Below, piece by piece: positions 44,801 through 64,000 of a DNA stretch of 64,000 bases. The DNA lies in the NCBI RefSeq assembly GCF_032854445.1, contig NC_088300.1, positions 48,541,682 to 48,605,681 on the forward strand. The letters are read 5' to 3'. The notes below the pieces were generated by a model that did no database searches, was not told where the DNA came from, and saw only the letters and a list, made by a program, of their open reading frames with translations. Made by a program: the position numbers and the translations under genes. Source of the DNA: Liolophura sinensis. Lineage: Eukaryota > Mollusca > Polyplacophora > Chitonida > Chitonidae. The first letter of the stretch is position 1. The number at the start of each line of letters is the position of its first letter.

Positions 44801-47800
44801 TCAGGAAGTCCAGAATGTTCATTTAAAAGTCAAGTGTGTGTGTCTCTGATTCGCATGTTGATTTTAGTTTGGAAACGGACATATTTCAGAGTATAATTTA
44901 ATGATTTAGACAATTTTAATTTGAAGTATTCCCAGGTGATTCCATTTTCTCTTATTTTAAAATAATGTATATTGTGGGACCTACTTGTAAGACCTACTTG
45001 GTCTTCCCTTTCCTTTCTGCCATGGCAGCATAACATGTTTCGTGGTCATAGAGGAGGGCTTAATCACTGGCCAGATCAGGGTCACTGAAAAATGTGATGA
45101 TGAGTATTTAAGTAGACTTTATTAAAATGTATTCTGATGTATTCATGCCAAAGCTTGGCCTCTTTCTGGGATTTTTTTAGGAAGATGTTAGAGCCACACA
45201 TGAGAAATTAAGAAGGCGACCATTGACCCCTGGGGCCAGACTAAAACTTGAAGAGGAAAAGTAAGTATAAAGGGATTAAATAACAAGAAAATGGGTTAAA
45301 TAGCCACAAAAAGTAATTGTGCTTTTACTTTACCTGGAAAACACCAGGTCAAGAAATACTTTTCTTTGTTTTTTCACAATCTTCATGTGTAAGTCAAATT
45401 TTTACCCTGTAACACTCTGGTAAGAAATGCTTTTCTTGTCAGAATCATCTGTATGTAATTCAATTTTTACTCATGGTTATACTCACTTATGGAATGCTTT
45501 TCTTCTGTATTCTGCTCTTGATCACTTTTTCCAATTTGTTTCCCTCCAGAGCCACGAGGATTCGTGAGTTAGAGCGACGCATTAAAGCCCATACCTTGTC
45601 TATGGTGGACAGACGACGAAAACCTAAGGGTACACCCCAGGAGGAAATGATTTTAGCACAGAAAGAGTTGGAAGTCGTAAGTGGTTACGCTTGTCAGATT
45701 AACATGTCTTTCCCGGTGGTGGCCTGGTATCATTATTTATGCATGATAAACTGATTCTGACAGACTGGATCTTTCATGGTGCATATCCAGATTCCAAGCT
45801 TTGCAGTGAATCAGAGTCTTACAACAATCCTCCAAGTTCTTCTAAAACAGAACTCTCTAATAAAATTTGGTTGTTCATAGCACATTGATAACCTTCATAT
45901 ACACATAAACCTAGTTGACAATCAAATTACATCAGTGGCTATAAGATATACCTTTTTCATCGTTTTGCTTGCTTGCATGATGATCAAGCAGCCAATGTAT
46001 TTTGATTATCCCTCATTTTCAAATGGTGCTAGAATAATATTAAATGTTAAAACTTTTATAAGTGAATAGTGTCGTCAGTCTCTGGGAATACATGTATATT
46101 CGACTCTGTGTGTGACAAAATTGACTAGTTATGATGAGTAGAAGTTACATATTTTCATAGAGCCTTCATTTATGTCTGGTAAAAATTGACCCACATCACT
46201 AAAACAATACAATGTGTGTGGGGTAGTTTTCAACTTTGATTATCTTCCGTCTGTCAGAATCATTTCGTGCTCATGGTTTTGTATGCATGTTAAGTGTTCT
46301 TGTTTTAACTCTGCACAATGGCACAGACATAACTGCACTTCTTGTCAGCATGCTTGCTTTTTCATTTACTTCTGAGCTACATGTAGATACATGCTGGCTG
46401 AGGAGCAATATTTAAATTTTCTGACTTTTTTTATTTTTATACTTAAGTTCTTTGATTTTAATAAAATGGCTTATAATTGTGACCATTTCGCTCAAAATGG
46501 CTGAATGACTGAAAACTGTAATGCTCTCTTGTGTTCTAAGCTAAAATGATTTTGATAATATACCTGTTTAGGGTTTGTTTTTTTTTGTTTTTTTTTTCAC
46601 TTTCACCAGCATGTATCTGACTTTTTCTTTCTTGGGTTTATTTTCATGTTTTCACTGTCTGTTTTTGTTTAATATTTTCGCACAATTGAAAAAATCACAG
46701 TTATACATGTATGTTACTCAAGCATGGTAATATGTGGAATAACAAAAAAAAAATTTTTGTTAAAAAAAAAAAAATACATGTTACTTGGTCAGAATACTAG
46801 CACTACCCTGAGCAACATGTAACTGTGTCATCTGGTGTCCCACTAAACAGGTGAGGGGGCTGCAGAAAAAACTTCTAAAGAAATATCAGGATCTAAAGAA
46901 CTGGAGCTCAGGGCTCAATTGGTAGTGCCAGGCCACGGATTTATATATATAGGTGACCATTAATTATGTTTCCAAGCCAGACCCATAAAAGTGACATCAC
47001 ATTTTCTCACATCTGCACACTGTGCGAAGACTGCATATATTGTAATTCTTGAACCTTTTCGCATGTTTCGCATTTGTGTATTCAGGCATATTCTGAAGGC
47101 ATTACTCTGTGTTGACTGATAAAATTATATTTTTTGTGAAGCCAGGACAAAATACAACCATTGTAGTTCCAAAATTAAATTACAAATATGCATAAAATGG
47201 AGAGAAAGTTGCTCTTTCATATGCAAAAAGGTTCAGGAATTAGGGTAGTAACGAAACACAGTATCATTTGTGTACAATAGCACAATAACATGGTTTTACT
47301 GAAGTTTTTAAGAGTCCTTTCTGTTCTCCTCTGCATCTATTTTGCTCAAGTTCACCCATACTTGCTTTTCTTTCAAAATGAAAAATCGGTTTGTACCACA
47401 TTTTTAGTCAGTATGTGATATCACTTTATTGGGTGGCTCAGTGCTGATTACTCCAAGTCAATAAGTCAATTTTATTTCATCTGCATCTTTTCAACTCAAA
47501 CTGCACTTGTCTGTAATCTTACAGTGTTGAATATAGTTGTGATTTGTGATGGCGTTGGCTTTCTTGGAGTGTGCTACAAATGCTTTTTTTTTTTTACATG
47601 CTATTTTATGGAAGAGTTATATCAAAGCCTGGATGTTTCACGTCAGTCATGTGGGAATTTCGTGAGGACCAGTGTTTCGCTATATATCTTCATTCACTGT
47701 ATTCCAACTGAAGTTCAACTTCTTTCAAGTGACACATTTTGCTTGATTCTGATTCATTCACCTTACAGGGCCATTTTTACACACCAAACTTTAGGTGTAA

Positions 47801-48540
47801 TAAAGTGAATCAAATCTCTGATTGGGGCTTAATGCTGTACTCAAAAATATTTCACTTCTGTGATGGAGGTCAGCTTGGACCACATGTACATCATACCTCC
47901 AGATTTAAGGCAGATTTTTACTCAGAACCGAGTTGCTCCAGTAGCTCTAACCATGTAGAACTTGACTGGTACTGATTTTGTTAAATATAACGGCAACAAT
48001 TCATAGGTAAAATTCCAGACGTAACCAAGAAGGGAAAACAAGGAGCAGATTCAGTCCAGACCTTGGACGTGGAATTTCTAGGTTCCCACAATATTGTTCA
48101 TGGGGCTTTGGCGACATTGAAGGCTCCATGGCAACTGTGGGCTGTTTGTGTAGTCTTATGTTTTCGAAGACCACTTCCATGGAATATGCCATGCAGCTCT
48201 CTACACCCAAACATGGAAAAGTTTATCAGTAACTTGACAAAGGTTGGTGGTTTAAGCTGAGCACTCTTGTTTCCTCCACCCATAATAGTAACCACTGTGG
48301 AGTAAGGGAAAAGTTCAGTGGTCTAAAACAACAATCAGATTGAAATGACACTGTGAGCCTCAATAGTACATGTAAGTTGTTTCTGTAAATGTATGTCAAC
48401 ACTAGTTGTTCACTGGCATAGATGAATAATTACAGCACATCATTTCTGTTCCATAGGCAGAAGAACTACAAAAGGAGCTTACGCTCAACAGAAAAAAATT
48501 GGAGTACAGATTTCGGGCTTTTACGGGAGATGTTATATAG
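38619..48540 (+). CDS. LRRC27: LRRC27, leucine-rich repeat-containing protein 27
   Basis: Complete gene with ten coding exons: 38619-38855, 40325-40517, 41415-41558, 42932-43196, 44029-44178, 44303-44391, 44662-44756, 45181-45260, 45550-45676 and 48457-48540. These join in frame to 487 codons plus TAG; human LRRC27 is about 530 residues. Residues about 56-165 are four to five leucine-rich repeats (LKTLPNDLLQLKNLE, YLYLEGNELTSLPENFF, WLDVRRNKLTSL, LLLEGNNLTTLPPELG, LNISNNPLSFPP). A charged, proline-poor linker follows. Then comes a basic coiled coil with FPAPPSEAFVTFKMAQERK and ERRIKAHTLSMVDRRRK, the conserved C-terminal block of the family. The end, ELQKELTLNRKK, resembles the LTLN-containing tail of the human protein. 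Function is poorly known. ATG context aagaaaATGa has A at -3. Introns hold a family-A SINE and a family-D SINE (intron 3) and a MITE (intron 9). Confidence 0.92.
39514..39536 (-). mobile_element. Family-A SINE, 23-bp insertion with target duplication
   Basis: Only the terminal TTTATTTATTTATTTGATTG plus GTG is present. Perfect 13-bp duplications AGTTATGTCTCTA lie at 39501-39513 and 39537-39549. It lies in LRRC27 intron 1. Confidence 0.8.
40325..40517 (+). CDS. LRRC27: LRRC27 exon 2
   Basis: Acceptor tttctgtttcag, donor gtatgt, ending in phase 1. Encodes YLYLEGNELTSLPENFF, WLDVRRNKLTSL and LLLEGNNLTTLPPEL, three repeats of about 23 residues. It is the strongest match to the family. Confidence 0.93.
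41415..41558 (+). CDS. LRRC27: LRRC27 exon 3
   Basis: Acceptor gtttgacag, donor gtatgt. Encodes LIKSLNGLNISNNPLSFPP and then VIEQGTQHILQYLREVLR, the last repeat and its capping helix. Phase 1 at both ends. Confidence 0.92.
41825..42088 (-). mobile_element. Family-A SINE, full length, in LRRC27 intron 3
   Basis: Core GTACTCAAGAATATTTCACT, body GGCCGGAGAGGAAGCCAGC, head CCAACTGAGCCACGGAGGC. Target duplications TGAAATTTG lie at 41816-41824 and 42089-42097. It is antisense to the host gene. Confidence 0.9.
42195..42445 (+). mobile_element. Family-D repeat, second copy
   Basis: Aligns along its length with 12440-12690 (TTTTCCTCTGTGATGTTGCA, GGAAAGAACAAATGAGTTCA, CAGCTTTGGACTGTCTTG). Its B box is mutated to GGTCCAAATGAC. 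Confidence 0.65.
42932..43196 (+). CDS. LRRC27: LRRC27 exon 4
   Basis: Acceptor tgtgttttcag. Encodes an acidic, Ser/Thr/His-rich linker (DPDEEDWENYADLMKQR) and then YSEIRAHHLEKLKKTGADGRK. The donor is taken as gtaaga at 43197, which leaves a two-base remainder that is completed by the first base of exon 5; the in-frame TAA seen on read-through supports a boundary here. Confidence 0.85.
44029..44178 (+). CDS. LRRC27: LRRC27 exon 5
   Basis: Acceptor ttatgcag, donor gtaaga, ending in phase 2. Encodes KKSATSKKVEKFPAPPSEAF and then a coiled coil, FKMAQERKLAKEKELKMRQ, which corresponds to the human segment around YQMAIRAKRLEE. Confidence 0.9.
44303..44391 (+). CDS. LRRC27: LRRC27 exon 6
   Basis: Acceptor tttttttttcag, donor gtgaga, ending in phase 1. 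Encodes RDEESLKNWRDESKKRQQQK, a highly charged coiled-coil segment. Confidence 0.9.
44662..44756 (+). CDS. LRRC27: LRRC27 exon 7
   Basis: Acceptor ttttcctctag. Encodes DYEEPAKQAPFGIDEDKLK and a short charged tail. Two phase-0 donors are possible: gtaata after 44756 (used here) or gtttgc after 44744, which would drop four residues (VCDD). Confidence 0.8.
45181..45260 (+). CDS. LRRC27: LRRC27 exon 8
   Basis: Acceptor gatttttttag, donor gtaagt, ending in phase 2. Encodes EDVRATHEKLRRRPLTPGAR followed by LKLEEE. Confidence 0.88.
45550..45676 (+). CDS. LRRC27: LRRC27 exon 9
   Basis: Acceptor tttccctccag, donor gtaagt, phase 0 at the end. Encodes ATRIRELERRIKAHTLSMVD and RRRKPKGTPQEEMILAQKEL, the C-terminal conserved block of LRRC27. 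Confidence 0.92.
46851..46925 (+). CDS. LRRC27: Candidate alternative last exon of LRRC27
   Basis: Inside intron 9, an acceptor (cccactaaacag) precedes 24 codons open in the same phase as exon 10, then TAG. It reads VRGLQKKLLKKYQDLKNW and then SSGLNW, an amphipathic coiled-coil continuation. It could replace exon 10 as the C-terminus. No consensus polyadenylation signal was seen just after it, so this is tentative. Confidence 0.3.
   Translation: MRGLQKKLLKKYQDLKNWSSGLNW
47038..47247 (+). mobile_element. MITE copy in LRRC27 intron 9
   Basis: Left end TATTGTAATTCTTGAACCTT, right end AAAAAGGTTCAGGAATTAGG then GTA, with internal ACTGATAAAATTATA and GCTCTTTCATATGC as in the copy at 7801. 210 bp, uninterrupted. 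Confidence 0.8.
47826..47890 (-). mobile_element. Decayed SINE core
   Basis: GGGGCTTAATGCTGTACTCA and AAAATATTTCACTTCTGTGA resemble the shared SINE core. The remainder cannot be aligned. Confidence 0.5.
48250..48345 (+). mobile_element. Family-C SINE remnant
   Basis: TTAAGCTGAGCACTCTTGTT and TCCTCCACCCATAATAGTAA match the body of the copy at 35267-35473. Near the LRRC27 last exon. Confidence 0.55.
48457..48540 (+). CDS. LRRC27: LRRC27 exon 10 with stop codon
   Basis: Acceptor tctgttccatag in phase 0. Encodes AEELQKELTLNRKKLEYRF and a short tail, ending in TAG at 48538-48540. The ELQ and LTLN wording supports this as the genuine last exon. Confidence 0.85.
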   Translation, partial: AEELQKELTLNRKKLEYRFRAFTGDVI

Positions 48541-48898
48541 AACAGTATATCAACTATCACAGAAACTGGAAGACTACGTGTAGGGTGTTATGCTGGAATC
48601 CGGTGTGTTAAAACTGCACTGGCTGGCCACATTTACAACTTCATTTCACAAAGTGAATATTATTTACTTCAGTTAGGGACCATGTTAGTCACGAGTGTCA
48701 CTCTTTTCACAGAATTCTCCAAACTCTACACAACCCTCACTGGATCATAAAGGAGCTGCCTCAATGTATGATGTTTTCCTTAATTTCCATGGTCTACCTT
48801 ACCATTTCTTTTTTAAATGTCATGTGAAAATATTTCGTTGGTATGTAAATTTAACTAGGATTGTTTATTCATTCGTAGTAGAATGTTTGACAGTATTA

Positions 48899-48904
48899 AA
48901 TAAA
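48899..48904 (+). terminator. LRRC27: LRRC27 polyadenylation signal
   Basis: The first AATAAA after the LRRC27 stop codon, 359 bp downstream, followed within 50 bp by a T/G-rich stretch (gtactttttgttcaagg). This gives a 3' UTR of about 380 bases. Confidence 0.6.
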
Positions 48905-50104
48905 TATTGCAGAACTTGTTTCAGTATTACGTAATATATGTACTTTTTGTTCAAGGTGGGTATTCCTGTAAGCGTCGTGAATTTTTAAATTATGACAATT
49001 TTAATTTATTGTTTAAGTACTCTTTGCCTTTTGATTGCCAGTACATACAGCATTAATTTTCATGTAAAGGTGTTGATTGTGGATTTTCTAAACTTTATTT
49101 GGGGCCATTTCATTGTAAATGTGTTTTCAATGGAGACGAGAAATGTACTTCTTGTGGAAATACTTTTAAGATCTATTTTCATAGATGCAAACTACGACCA
49201 ATAATCTACATGTAAGTCACCAATTTTAATTACAGCCTGTCTTGAGTTTTTTGGGGAAGAAATAGGAGGTTCACGTAGGGCATCATTTTCATGGACTGTA
49301 TCTTGATCAGTCAGTGTTTTTGGAATATTTATGAAGTTGATCAAAGGCATGGTGCTAGATGTATCAGTATTACATATATTCAGGAATGGACAATCCTGTA
49401 TGCCTATGGTCAACCAGCTGTAACTCGGTTTTTCAGGTGTTTTATGTTTACCTATAGATGTCATCCGTCCACTAATTGTACCAGTAGTCTGTGCGATGTT
49501 GGTTGATAATAAAAATACATTTGTTACTATTTTATTCATGTTTTCTTTTGTTGTTGACAAACTGCTGAGATAAGAGCGAAACATGTAAGGTTTTTCACGG
49601 TTTCATTTTGAAATTTTGAGAAAAGTTGGGATGTGTGAAAACACCCTTAGCGGTTAAATTCTTCAAAGTATAGACGCTAGATATATATTTATAAGAACAT
49701 CTGGTAATGATTGGTTGGACTAAGGTACAGTTGCACCAACAGTCTCAAGTACCACAACCCAAACCAGTTGCAAACTGGAGACATGTAGCAAGACTGATGT
49801 CCGTGCTTGAAACCTGTCGGAGTGTTTTTCTTTTTCTTGCATGTTTCGAACACAGATTGAATTTAGTGAAAGGAATGCAGTGCGTGAGAGATAAACTCAT
49901 AAAGCTATGATTTTCAGTGGGTTTTTTTTTTCAGTGTTCATCATTTAGAAAATATCACTTCCTGAAAATCTAAGGTAACATATTGACTATATTGGTTTCT
50001 CAGAGAATCAATGAAACCCTCTTGTATTGTCTTCCGAATTATTCCATAACCTTCTATTCTCATCGTGTTCTTTACAGCAGGATTCTTCACTGAATACCCA
50101 ATGT

Positions 50105-50248
50105 AGTATTTGTTTGACTGGTGTTTTACACTTTACTGAAGAATATTTTCTTATATGACGGCAGCCAGCATTATGGTCTGAGGAAACTGGGCAGAGCCTG
50201 GAGGAAACACATGACCACCCACAGCTTGCTGACAGACCTTCCCATGTA
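50105..50248 (-). mobile_element. Family-A SINE, truncated, abutting a family-B SINE
   Basis: GTTTTACACTTTACTGAAGA, GACGGCAGCCAGCATTATGG and GCTGACAGACCTTCCCATGT show the 3' half of family A. The head half is absent on both sides of the neighbouring SINE, so the truncation is older than that insertion. Confidence 0.8.
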
Positions 50249-50260
50249 CCCCACTGTAGT

Positions 50261-50623
50261 GAGTGAGTGAGTGCTTGGGGTTTAACGTCGTACTCAACAA
50301 TTTTTCAGTCATATGACGACGAAGGAATCTTTAGAGTGCATGTATGTGTAATGTGCCTCCTTGTAGCAGGACGGATTTCCACCGCTCTTTTATTTAGTGC
50401 TGCTTCACTGAGACGACTTACCGAAGGCAAGTAAGCCGCCCCGCCCGAGCCATTATACTGATACAGGTCAACCAGTCGTTGCACTATCCCCTTCATGCTG
50501 AACGCCAAGCGAGGAAGTTACAACTTCCTCTTTTAAAGTCTTAGGTGTGACTCGATCAAAAATTGATCCTGGATCTACCGGTCCTGAAGCGGACGCTCTA
50601 CCAACTGTGCTATCCGGGCCGGT
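50261..50623 (-). mobile_element. Family-B SINE, full length, with target duplication
   Basis: Tail (GTGA)n, core TTTAACGTCGTACTCAACAA, long body, then head GGACGCTCTACCAACTGTGC and TATCCGGGCCGGT. Perfect 12-bp duplications CCCCACTGTAGT lie at 50249-50260 and 50624-50635. At 363 bp it is the longest SINE here and a good reference copy. Confidence 0.92.
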
Positions 50624-51307
50624 CCCCACTGTAGTAACAGTACAGCAAGATTCTTAACAGAGTGCAGTACAGACCATGCAATTTTATGGGCCTTGCCTAC
50701 AGTGTATTTGTAGTGACCATTATGTTACCGCTTTAGTATGATACCACACAAAATTGAACCTACTACGGTAGTCCAGGTAAAGTGATCCAGGACAATCTAA
50801 GCAACACAGCAGCTTGAATCTGCCCCAGACTGCACAGTGCAGACTTGTAGTGGAAAGCCATTTGTTTTAAAAACAGGTTTCAGTGTGTGTCATGGCATAT
50901 ACCATCCAGTAATTACTTCTTGTGTAAATCAGCTTATAGCAGTTAGTGAAGACTAGGCCCAATTTCTAGGCATTAGAACAGTTTAAAATGAGACCCAAAA
51001 GAAACTGTGCCTAGAGTAAAACGTTGGACAATAACTTATGACCTCTTATATCATGTCACACAAAAATTTCTATTAGCAAGGTGAGCTCCAAGTGTATCCC
51101 GTATTAGTGAAAGGCAAGCGAGTCTCCGAGTCGAACAAATGCCATCTAGGTCCTGAGAATATTGGAGGTAGGGAAATCTTGAAAATTTCCTGTTTGAGGC
51201 CTGGACGAAGCCAACACCTCTGATGTCCTATAGACACTAGAAGACAAGCATCCTCCACCAATACAGTTATGACTACCACTCAAAATATTACTAGACATTA
51301 TTTGCGG

Positions 51308-51606
51308 GAATGAATACTTGGGGTTTAGTGTTGTACTTAACAATATTTCAGTAATATGAGGAGTCATCATCATGATGTGTGTGTACATATACTGTGTCTT
51401 CCTGTGTTCATGCCGCCAGTGCTGCCTCCAACGATGTATCATGCCGAAGACACCAGATGTAACACCCCACTCAGTCACATCACACCAACACTGGACCAAT
51501 TAGTCCCGTTTCTTAGCCTCTCACTGCTGACCCCCAAGCGAGGCAGCAACAAGTACCATTTTTTGGGGTTTGATCCTGGGTCTCCCGGCTTGGCAGGTAT
51601 GAGGTC
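51308..51606 (-). mobile_element. Family-B' SINE
   Basis: Tail side ACTTGGGGTTTAGTG and a diverged core (AACAATATTTCAGTAATATG), body GCCGAAGACACCAG, head GTTTGATCCTGGGTCTCCCG. Partner of the copy at 15346-15632. Confidence 0.75.
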
Positions 51607-52220
51607 TGAGGTTACTTTAGGATGTCACACAATACCAACACTTCCAGGAACAACAAACTCCAGTGGTTCATTTATATGTAAAAACTGCATTTACTTTTCC
51701 TTCAAGGTGGTTTACAGGCTAACAAATTACATTCAAATAAATCATTCTGGCAATTCCAATTCAGGGTAAACCACAGCACATTCCAATTTGTCAGCTGATT
51801 AACTCAGCAACAATTGCCTGCATGAATTTGTTCTCAGCCAGGCAGGTAGTTTTTGCCGCTCTGTCTTAACGAGTAATCTTGAATGTGAAGCGACGTGTCC
51901 CTAAGTAATGCATCAGAAGCCCTCCTCATTAAGTCTCACCAATGTCTGTTAACAGCATGGCCAGGGTAAGGTCTGAATCGTCAACACCATATACAAATGA
52001 CTTAGCAAGATCTCCTGCAAATTTCCCATTGTATTAACCCAATTTTCTGAATTACTAATTTTATCATTTCAACACTTGCTGGTGTTTAGATTTAAAATGT
52101 CACTTCAGAGTTAAGTCCACTGCCCAAGATATGTGTGCAGGGTTTTAAAAAGAAAATTAATGAACAAATAAAAGGAAACTTATTAATGAATTGCAACACT
52201 TTCAAAAAGCTTGACCCGAA

Positions 52221-52226
52221 TTTAAT
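52221..52226 (-). terminator. Possible FAM193 polyadenylation signal (ATTAAA)
   Basis: The first common signal variant on the minus strand after the FAM193 stop, about 470 bp downstream. No AATAAA was seen on that strand in the intervening region. Weak support. Confidence 0.25.
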
Positions 52227-52697
52227 ATTAAACATTTAGCATGCTATCAATTTTCTGTTTAGCCAAGAATGAGGTGAGGAAGCTGATGAATCAGCCGAGA
52301 TAGCCCCAGTCACTTGAAACACAACATCGCCTAAGTATGATCCAAGGACAGGACAACAATTACACAGCAGTGTTTTTTTTTTTTATAATCAAGAGTTGTC
52401 TGACCTTGGAAAGCCAGTCACTATTGTATGATGTTCAGCAAATGTAATCTCAGCTTTCCACTATTTTAGTCTTAACATTGAGAGTAATCCCGCTTAAACC
52501 ATGCTTATCTATAGCAAAATAATAGCTTATTACAGAGTATTAGATTAAATAATTTTCAAATCAAATTATCCCCAACATTTATCTCTCGGCGATGATGGTT
52601 TCTGTCCCAGAACATCATACGATGAAAGCAGCACAAGATGAGAATGAGCACAGATCAACGGAGTTATTTCCCTTAGATCATTGAGCATAGGCCATAT

Positions 52698-63666
<10,969 letters not shown>

Positions 63667-64000
63667 CTGTAAGAACAAGACTCGAGATTTCAGAATTACA
63701 GATCACAGCATATCTGAAGTTAAAAGACAAAAGCAAACAGGACAGTGACTGTGAATCAGATCAGCTGGTGATTACTGTCAATAATTACAGATTTTTCAGG
63801 TACTTTACACAACTGTCACTTGTTCTTATAAAACTTGACAGAACACCATTAACTGCTATTTCCATTTAATACAACATTAGCAAGTCACAATATAAAATGC
63901 AAAAAAGCTATCAAATCATCCTCTATAAATTCCATTAATAGCAGCAAGTGACATTTATGCACTAGACATAAATCAATTTTTTTCTTTTCCAGGAAATGTT
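63667..64000 (-). other. FAM193 intron upstream of the first visible exon
   Basis: The right edge is intronic for FAM193: the exon at 63490-63666 begins with a partial codon and a good acceptor. No further exon was recognised here. Confidence 0.6.

Larger units (their letters stand above)
45677..48456 (+). other. LRRC27 intron 9
   Basis: A 2.8-kb intron. It holds the candidate alternative exon at 46851-46925, a MITE copy at 47038-47247, a decayed family-A SINE core at 47826-47890 (minus) and a family-C remnant at 48250-48345. The rest is AT-rich with A-runs and T-runs. Confidence 0.7.
48905..52697. other. Intergenic region between convergent LRRC27 and FAM193
   Basis: Contains a truncated family-A SINE (50105-50248) abutting an intact family-B SINE with target duplication (50261-50623), and a family-B' SINE (51308-51606). 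A repeat-free stretch at about 51780-52010 may be conserved. A 130-codon open frame on the minus strand at 49192-49584 resembles no family and is within what chance allows. FAM193 3' UTR presumably occupies the right end. Confidence 0.65.

Noticed and set aside
49192-49584. 130-codon open frame, minus strand, between LRRC27 and FAM193
   Set aside because: Low-complexity Ser/Thr/Asn-rich product without a recognisable domain. The length is compatible with chance; kept only as a note in the intergenic entry.
51356-51769. 137-codon open frame
   Set aside because: Most of it runs through a family-B' SINE, which does not code for protein.

Overview
The window is eukaryotic nuclear DNA from a lophotrochozoan invertebrate, most likely a mollusc; a brachiopod cannot be excluded. 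The evidence is spliced genes with GT-AG introns whose closest recalled relatives are animal proteins, AT-rich introns, and many tRNA-derived SINEs that share a 3' core of a kind common in molluscan DNA. Species was not determined. There is no prokaryotic, organellar or viral gene content.

Three protein genes are supported. (1) STK32 (YANK-family Ser/Thr kinase), minus strand. Only its 5' end is here: an untranslated first exon ending at 38206, the start-codon exon at 34849-34993 and the glycine-loop exon at 19676-19731. The rest lies beyond base 1. (2) LRRC27 (leucine-rich-repeat/coiled-coil protein), plus strand, complete in ten coding exons from 38619 to 48540, about 487 residues. (3) A FAM193A/B homologue, minus strand, fifteen exons from 63666 down to the stop at 52698; its 5' end lies beyond base 64000. 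STK32 and LRRC27 are head to head across about 410 bp (38206-38618), which looks like a bidirectional promoter. LRRC27 and FAM193 converge, with about 3.8 kb of repeat-bearing DNA between them.

Layout: 1-19675 is STK32 intron; 19732-34848 is the next STK32 intron; 34994-38205 is the intron in its 5' UTR; 38619-48904 is LRRC27; 48905-52697 is intergenic; 52698-64000 is FAM193. Introns and intergenic DNA carry at least four SINE families or subfamilies (here called A, B/B', C, D), a TA-flanked MITE of about 210 bp in six copies, minisatellites of 41, 76 and 23 bp, and (TA)n or (AAAT)n tracts.

Most notable points: the STK32-LRRC27-FAM193 neighbourhood, which I recall as split between two human paralogous regions (10q26 and 4p16); apparent reading-frame breaks in two FAM193 exons; five repeated C-x-C-x2-C motifs in FAM193; two SINE insertions at the same position in two separate MITE copies; and SINE insertions cut down to 46 and 23 bp that still keep perfect 13-bp target duplications. 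I found no clearly new enzymatic or defence system. The three genes do not form an evident pathway; their link is positional.
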